Source: Bacilli bacterium
GTDB taxonomy: Bacteria; Bacillota_I; Bacilli_A; RF39; UBA660
Direction: 5' to 3'
DNA: 10,541 bases
NCBI GenBank assembly: GCA_900753645.1
Contig: CAADZW010000152.1
Span: 1 to 10,541, forward strand
In this document: positions 6,742 to 10,541 of the stretch, piece after piece
Layout of the letters: each line of letters starts with the position of its first letter
Numbering within the stretch: the first letter of the stretch is position 1
Made by a program: the position numbers and the translations under genes
Notes under the pieces: model-generated
What the model was told of the DNA's origin: nothing
Seen by the model: the letters and a program-made list of their open reading frames with translations, nothing else
Databases searched by the model: none

Positions 6742-6745
6742 TATT

Positions 6746-7810
6746 ATGGAATATGTAATAATTGGATTATTGATAATAATATTAATAATTAGTATTTTTT
6801 CTTTAACGAAAAATATTAATGAATCACATATTACAGAAAGACTAGGAAAATTAGAAACTAATGTCGTTAAAGAAATTGGTGATTTTAAAAATTCGTTTAG
6901 TCGTGATTTAGGTAATGATTTTGAAAAATTAAACGATAAATTAGATAATAAATTAATGCAAATCAATAACAAAGTAAACGAACGACTAGATGAAAACTTT
7001 GAAAAAACTAATAAAACATTTACAAATGTTTTAGAAAGATTGTCAAAAATAGATGAGGCTCAAAAGAAAATCGATAATTTATCAAATGATATCATTTCTT
7101 TACAGAGTGTTTTAACTGATAAAAAAACAAGAGGTGTCTTTGGCGAAGTAAATTTAAAAAATATTATGTATAACATCTTTGGGGAAAATGATAAAATATA
7201 TCAAATGCAATATAAATTTAACAATGATAGCATTGCTGATTGTGTTTTATTTGCTCCTCAACCTTTAGGGTTAATTGCCATTGACTCAAAATTTCCTTTG
7301 GAACATTATCAGATTATGGTTGACAAAAAAAATGATATTACAGTAAGAGAACAAGCCGAAAAACTATTTAGAAACGATATGAAAAAACATATTGATGCAA
7401 TCGCTAGTAAATATATAATTGATGGTGTAACTAGTGATCAAGCAATTCTGTTTTTGCCAGCTGAGGCCATATTTGCAGAAGTTAATGCATATCACCCAGA
7501 TATAATTGAATATGCTTATAAAAAAAGAGTGTGGTTAACTAGTCCGACTACACTGATAAGTACTTTGACGACAATTCAAATAATAATGAAAAACATTGAA
7601 AGAGATAAATATACAACCGTTATTCATAATGAACTCAAACTTTTAAGTAACGAATTTAATCGTTACAAAGAAAGATGGGATCGTTTGTATAAAAATATTG
7701 AAACAGTAAGTAGAGATGTTAAAGATATTCATACAACGACAGATAAAATTACTAAAAGATTTAATGCAATTAATCAAGTAGAAATGGATGGTTTAGATGA
7801 AATTGAATAA
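6746..7810 (+). CDS. rmuC: RmuC-family DNA recombination protein
   Basis: A 354-residue protein of the RmuC family, which in E. coli limits inversions at short inverted repeats and is thought to be a nuclease; the biochemical activity is poorly established. It has an N-terminal membrane anchor (about 4-20), a long charged coiled coil (about 30-120), then the conserved domain (about 120-320). Visible blocks are LTDKKTRGVFGE (123-134), AIDSKFPLE (178-186), AILFLPAEAIFAE (233-245) and SPTTLISTLTTI (266-277). Asp165 and the Asp180-Ser-Lys182 triplet fit the (P)D...(D/E)xK nuclease pattern proposed for the family. It is shorter than the E. coli protein (about 475 residues), mostly because of a shorter C-terminus and coiled coil. 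It is first in a four-gene run and overlaps the next gene by 14 bp, so expression of the two is likely coupled. The family call is confident. Confidence 0.93.
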   Translation: MEYVIIGLLIIILIISIFSLTKNINESHITERLGKLETNVVKEIGDFKNSFSRDLGNDFEKLNDKLDNKLMQINNKVNERLDENFEKTNKTFTNVLERLSKIDEAQKKIDNLSNDIISLQSVLTDKKTRGVFGEVNLKNIMYNIFGENDKIYQMQYKFNNDSIADCVLFAPQPLGLIAIDSKFPLEHYQIMVDKKNDITVREQAEKLFRNDMKKHIDAIASKYIIDGVTSDQAILFLPAEAIFAEVNAYHPDIIEYAYKKRVWLTSPTTLISTLTTIQIIMKNIERDKYTTVIHNELKLLSNEFNRYKERWDRLYKNIETVSRDVKDIHTTTDKITKRFNAINQVEMDGLDEIE

Positions 7811-8360
7811 AATAAATGCTTTAATAGCTTTTGTTTTATGTTGTTTAGTGGTATTTTTTGCAATATTTTATAAAAATATTACACTATTATTATTTTGTAT
7901 ATATTTAGTTTTACCATTTGTTTTTAAGATAAAACCAGTTATTACATTGTTATATTTACTCTTTGGCTTTATCGCGATCTTTTTAGGCTCTCAGTTGCAT
8001 TTGTATAAAATAACTAGTTGGTTTGATAACATGACACATTTCATTTGGGGAGTGCTATCAGGTTTTTTTGCGTTATTAGTTTTAGATAAATTAAAGATGT
8101 TTGATCGTCACAATATCGTTTTCAACGTGTTGTTCATCTTTATTTTTTCACTAGCGACTTCAGGATTGTGGGAAATATTTGAATTTACTATCGATAGTTT
8201 GTTAGCTGAAGATATGCAAAGAAGAGCAACTGGCGTTTATGATACTATGAAAGATATTATTGTTACATTGTTTGGTAATGTTTTGTTTATTTTGAGTTTT
8301 TGTTTTGAATATAAAAATAATAAAGAGCTTTTAATTAAAAAGTTTATGAAAAAGATTTAG
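7797..8360 (+). CDS. Multi-pass membrane protein, DUF2238/YjdF-like (VanZ-reminiscent motifs)
   Basis: A 187-residue hydrophobic protein with about six membrane helices (roughly 8-24, 27-45, 48-68, 82-98, 107-128, 152-171). Conserved-looking polar residues cluster at helix ends: Asp77 and His81 in WFDNMTHF, Glu126/Glu129/Asp133 in GLWEIFEFTID, and Asp149/Thr150/Asp153 in GVYDTMKDI. This fits the DUF2238 family (E. coli YjdF), whose function is unknown. The layout D...H, then E..E/Q, then R....D...D...G also resembles VanZ-like proteins; that comparison is from memory of both families. The start overlaps the end of rmuC by 14 bp. GGATGG at 7786-7791 is a weak ribosome binding site, so translation may depend on coupling to rmuC. 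The YdcF-like gene begins 9 bp downstream. A membrane or lipid-related enzymatic role is conceivable but unproven. Confidence 0.75.
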   Translation: MKLNKINALIAFVLCCLVVFFAIFYKNITLLLFCIYLVLPFVFKIKPVITLLYLLFGFIAIFLGSQLHLYKITSWFDNMTHFIWGVLSGFFALLVLDKLKMFDRHNIVFNVLFIFIFSLATSGLWEIFEFTIDSLLAEDMQRRATGVYDTMKDIIVTLFGNVLFILSFCFEYKNNKELLIKKFMKKI

Positions 8361-8369
8361 GTGGTTTGA

Positions 8370-9098
8370 ATGGATAACATAGAAAAAGAAGCTTTAAAGA
8401 CGATTTGGAATTATATGGTTTTGAATCAAGAATTAACAAAATGTGATTTGATAATTGGATGTGGTTGTTACGATAAGCAAATTCCTGTTCTTTGTGCAGA
8501 ATTACTTAAAGCGGGATATGCACCAAAGATAATTTTTACAGGTGGTTTAGGGAAGATTACGCAAGAACTTTTTCCTAAGTCAGAAGCTGAAACTTATAGA
8601 GATATTGCAGTTTCGTGTGGTGTTGATCCAGAAAAAATTTTAATTGAAAATAAATCGACTAACACAGGAGATAATTTTAAATTTTCAGCGGTTTTAATCG
8701 CGGAAAATAATCTTAAAGCGAATAAAATTTTAATTGTTCATCGCGGTATTTACCAAAGAAGAACTTTAAACGTTGCTAAAACAATTTTACGGGATAGCGA
8801 AATTTTCATTACCGCGCCACCTGTAACCTTTGAAGAGTTTATTACATTTCTTGAACACAGTACAGATGAAGAGGTTGAACGCTCGATTTCGGTTATCGTT
8901 GGCAATATTCAAAGATTGATAATTTATCCACAGTTTGGATGGCAGACAGAGGAAGAAATACCTCTTAATGTATTGAAGGCCTATAAGATTTTGAAAGAAA
9001 TGGGATATGATAAGTATATTTATAAAAAAGAAGACATAAAAAAATTGATAAAAACTCATGGCTTAGAAAAAGGAAGAGAACCTAATTATTTTAATTGA
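8370..9098 (+). CDS. YdcF/DUF218-family protein
   Basis: A 242-residue soluble protein of the DUF218 superfamily without signal peptide or membrane helix, so closer to cytoplasmic E. coli YdcF (reported to bind S-adenosylmethionine) than to the membrane-anchored ElyC/SanA branches. Signatures in order: CDLIIGCGCYD (25-35), a nucleotide-fold-like first strand and loop; KIIFTGGLG (53-61); SEAETYRDIAVSCGVDPEKI (71-90); the STNTGDN motif (96-102); and a second Rossmann-like half beginning KILIVHRGIYQRRTL (119-133). The C-terminal part (about 180-242) is charged and helical. The chemical reaction is unknown for this branch. Translation starts at ATG 8370 with AGGTGG at 8359-8364 overlapping the stop codon of the previous gene. 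The stop is TGA, and rnr starts 16 bp later with no terminator between, so it is probably cotranscribed with both neighbours. Confidence 0.88.
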   Translation: MDNIEKEALKTIWNYMVLNQELTKCDLIIGCGCYDKQIPVLCAELLKAGYAPKIIFTGGLGKITQELFPKSEAETYRDIAVSCGVDPEKILIENKSTNTGDNFKFSAVLIAENNLKANKILIVHRGIYQRRTLNVAKTILRDSEIFITAPPVTFEEFITFLEHSTDEEVERSISVIVGNIQRLIIYPQFGWQTEEEIPLNVLKAYKILKEMGYDKYIYKKEDIKKLIKTHGLEKGREPNYFN

Positions 9099-9104
9099 TG
9101 TAAT

Positions 9105-9110
9105 GGAGGA
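9105..9110 (+). promoter_or_regulatory. Canonical Shine-Dalgarno site of rnr
   Basis: GGAGGA lies 4 bp before the ATG at 9115. It is the only classical GGAGG-type site in the window and fixes the rnr start in the 16-bp gap after the YdcF-like gene. Confidence 0.8.
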
Positions 9111-9114
9111 CTTT

Positions 9115-10541
9115 ATGTTGGAAGATAGGATATTAGAAATATTAAAAAATGAGAATAAAGCATTATCGGTCTATGAAATAAACGATGCTTTAGGATTAAC
9201 AACAGTTGAAGAATTAAAAGAACTATTAAAAACTTTGAACGGTTTGGAAGATAATTTGAAAATTTATCGAACTAATAAAAATAGATATCTATTGTTTTCC
9301 AATAGTCATTTAAAGTTAGGAACGATGATTGCCAATAAAAAAGGCTATGGTTTTGTCGATATCGAAGGTGATCAAGATGTTTTCATTCCTCCTAATAATA
9401 TCAATGGGGCTATTCATGGCGATAAAGTAATTGTTGAAATAACTTCGCCTAAGGGAATCGATTTAGAAGGACGAATCGTTAAAATAGTTGACCGTAAATT
9501 TAAACAGATGGTCGGTGAAATTTATTATAAGAAAAACAAACCTTATTTAAAACTAGATGATGATCGCGTTAATATTATCGTCGAAATAGATAAGAAAAAA
9601 ACACAAGGTGCTATGGCTGGCCATAAGGTTTTAGTTAAAATTACTAACAAATTAAAAGATAACAATTATAAAGGTGAAGTAATTAAGATCTTAGGTCATA
9701 AAAATGATCCTGGTGTCGATATTTTATCTATTACTAACGAAATGGGAATACCTGATACCTTTAGTGCTTCAGTTATGAAAGAGTTGGATAATATTCCTGA
9801 TGAAGTATTAGATAAAGATTTGATTGATCGAGTCGATTTAAGAAAAGAAATTATTTTTACGATCGATGGCGATGATACGAAAGATATCGATGATGCCATA
9901 TCGATTGAAAAAGTTCAAGATCATTATAAATTAGGAGTCCATATAGCTGATGTTAGTTATTATGTAAGACCCAATACTGCTTTAGATAGTGAAGCTTTTG
10001 AACGTGGAACTAGTGTTTATTTAGCTGATCGTGTCATTCCCATGTTACCGCATAAATTATCTAATGGCATTTGTTCATTAAATCCTAATGTTGATCGCTT
10101 GGCTATTTCTTGTATTATGGAAATAGATAAAAATGGCAATGTGATCGATTATAATATTTTAAAGACAGTTATTAAATCGCAGATGCAAATGACTTATAAA
10201 AAAGTTAATCAAATTTTGGAAGAAAACACTATTCCCGAGGGCTATGAAAAATATGTCGACAAATTAAAAATGATGGCAGATTTAGCTAAAATACTTCGTA
10301 AAAACAAAGAAAACCGTGGCTATATTGATTTTGATATCGATGAATCAAAAATTATTGTCGACGAAAAAGGTAAAGCTATCGATATAACTTTAAGAAATAG
10401 AGGAACTGGGGAAAAGTTAATTGAAGATTTTATGATCGTAGCAAATGAAACTGTTGCTAGTCACATTTACTATATGCAGTTACCGTTTATTTATCGTGTC
10501 CACGGTGAACCAGATGAAGAAAAGATAACTAATTTTATGCG
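9115..10541 (+). CDS. rnr: Ribonuclease R (3' end outside window)
   Basis: The first 475 codons of RNase R, a processive 3'-5' exoribonuclease of the RNB (RNase II) family that degrades structured RNA and, with tmRNA-SmpB, defective mRNAs. Domains in order: an N-terminal winged-helix-like segment (about 1-60); a cold-shock domain with GYGFVDIEGDQDVFIPP (77-93) and AIHGDKVIVEI (99-109); a second OB segment (about 130-200); and the RNB catalytic domain from about 235. Within the RNB domain, DGDDTKDIDDAI carries the four metal-binding aspartates expected (Asp251, 257, 259, 260), followed by GVHIADVSYYV and the LADRVIPMLPHKLSNGICSL block. The end of RNB and the S1 domain lie beyond the right edge; usual length is about 700-800 residues. 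No frameshift is seen. In Firmicutes rnr usually lies near secG and smpB; here it sits behind a YdcF-like gene instead, and what follows cannot be seen. Confidence 0.96.
   Translation, partial: MLEDRILEILKNENKALSVYEINDALGLTTVEELKELLKTLNGLEDNLKIYRTNKNRYLLFSNSHLKLGTMIANKKGYGFVDIEGDQDVFIPPNNINGAIHGDKVIVEITSPKGIDLEGRIVKIVDRKFKQMVGEIYYKKNKPYLKLDDDRVNIIVEIDKKKTQGAMAGHKVLVKITNKLKDNNYKGEVIKILGHKNDPGVDILSITNEMGIPDTFSASVMKELDNIPDEVLDKDLIDRVDLRKEIIFTIDGDDTKDIDDAISIEKVQDHYKLGVHIADVSYYVRPNTALDSEAFERGTSVYLADRVIPMLPHKLSNGICSLNPNVDRLAISCIMEIDKNGNVIDYNILKTVIKSQMQMTYKKVNQILEENTIPEGYEKYVDKLKMMADLAKILRKNKENRGYIDFDIDESKIIVDEKGKAIDITLRNRGTGEKLIEDFMIVANETVASHIYYMQLPFIYRVHGEPDEEKITNFM

Noticed and set aside
6713..6745. 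TTG start for rmuC at 6713
   Set aside because: It has no ribosome binding site and would absorb a perfect extended -10 box and the GGTGAT site of the ATG at 6746.
8787..9899. Minus-strand open frames opposite the YdcF-like gene and rnr (8787-9059, 9696-9899)
   Set aside because: Antisense to conserved motifs, with biased composition and no supporting signals.
1..10541. Mollicutes genetic code (TGA = Trp)
   Set aside because: Conserved tryptophans are all TGG and the genes are full length under code 11; no in-frame TGA interrupts any domain.
1..10541. CRISPR array, tRNA or rRNA genes, insertion sequence ends
   Set aside because: No regularly spaced repeats, cloverleaf or rRNA sequence, transposase or terminal inverted repeats were seen on either strand.

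Overview
The window is AT-rich DNA with a low-GC Firmicutes character. Every convincing gene is on the + strand, genes are tightly packed, and starts are preceded by AGGTGA/GGTGAT-type ribosome binding sites. Conserved tryptophans are encoded by TGG and two genes end in TGA, so the standard bacterial code (table 11) fits and a Mollicutes-type code (TGA = Trp) does not. The peptidoglycan hydrolase domains and the lipobox imply a walled monoderm. A little-studied Bacilli/Erysipelotrichia-like lineage is a reasonable guess, but the window holds no taxonomic marker that settles it.

Left part (1-6151), a conjugative type IV secretion (T4SS) module. The C-terminal half of a VirB4-type ATPase runs in from the left edge. 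It is followed by a 772-residue membrane-anchored cell-wall hydrolase that fuses a SpoIID-type lytic transglycosylase domain to a CHAP domain, then a small lipoprotein with a second, C-terminal membrane anchor, then a VirD4/TraG coupling ATPase. The first three are 20 bp apart or overlapping and look like one operon. The coupling protein follows after 51 bp and may also have its own promoter. The module closes with a strong palindromic terminator. Together these genes would energise the channel (VirB4), open the wall (SpoIID-CHAP), probably contribute a surface component (lipoprotein) and feed DNA-protein substrates to the channel (VirD4). No relaxase, integrase, VirB6/VirB8-like protein or att site is visible, so the element must continue to the left.

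Middle (6152-6745). A single rhodanese-domain protein sits between two terminators with its own putative promoter. AT-rich spacers lie on both sides.

Right part (6746 to the end), a housekeeping-like cluster. It reads rmuC, a DUF2238/YjdF-like (VanZ-reminiscent) membrane protein, a YdcF/DUF218-family protein, and rnr (RNase R, cut by the right edge). Overlap or very short spacing (14-bp overlap, 9 bp, 16 bp) suggests a single transcript started upstream of rmuC.

The most interesting objects are the SpoIID-CHAP fusion in the VirB1 position, the doubly anchored lipoprotein beside it, and the unusual C-terminal extension of the coupling protein.
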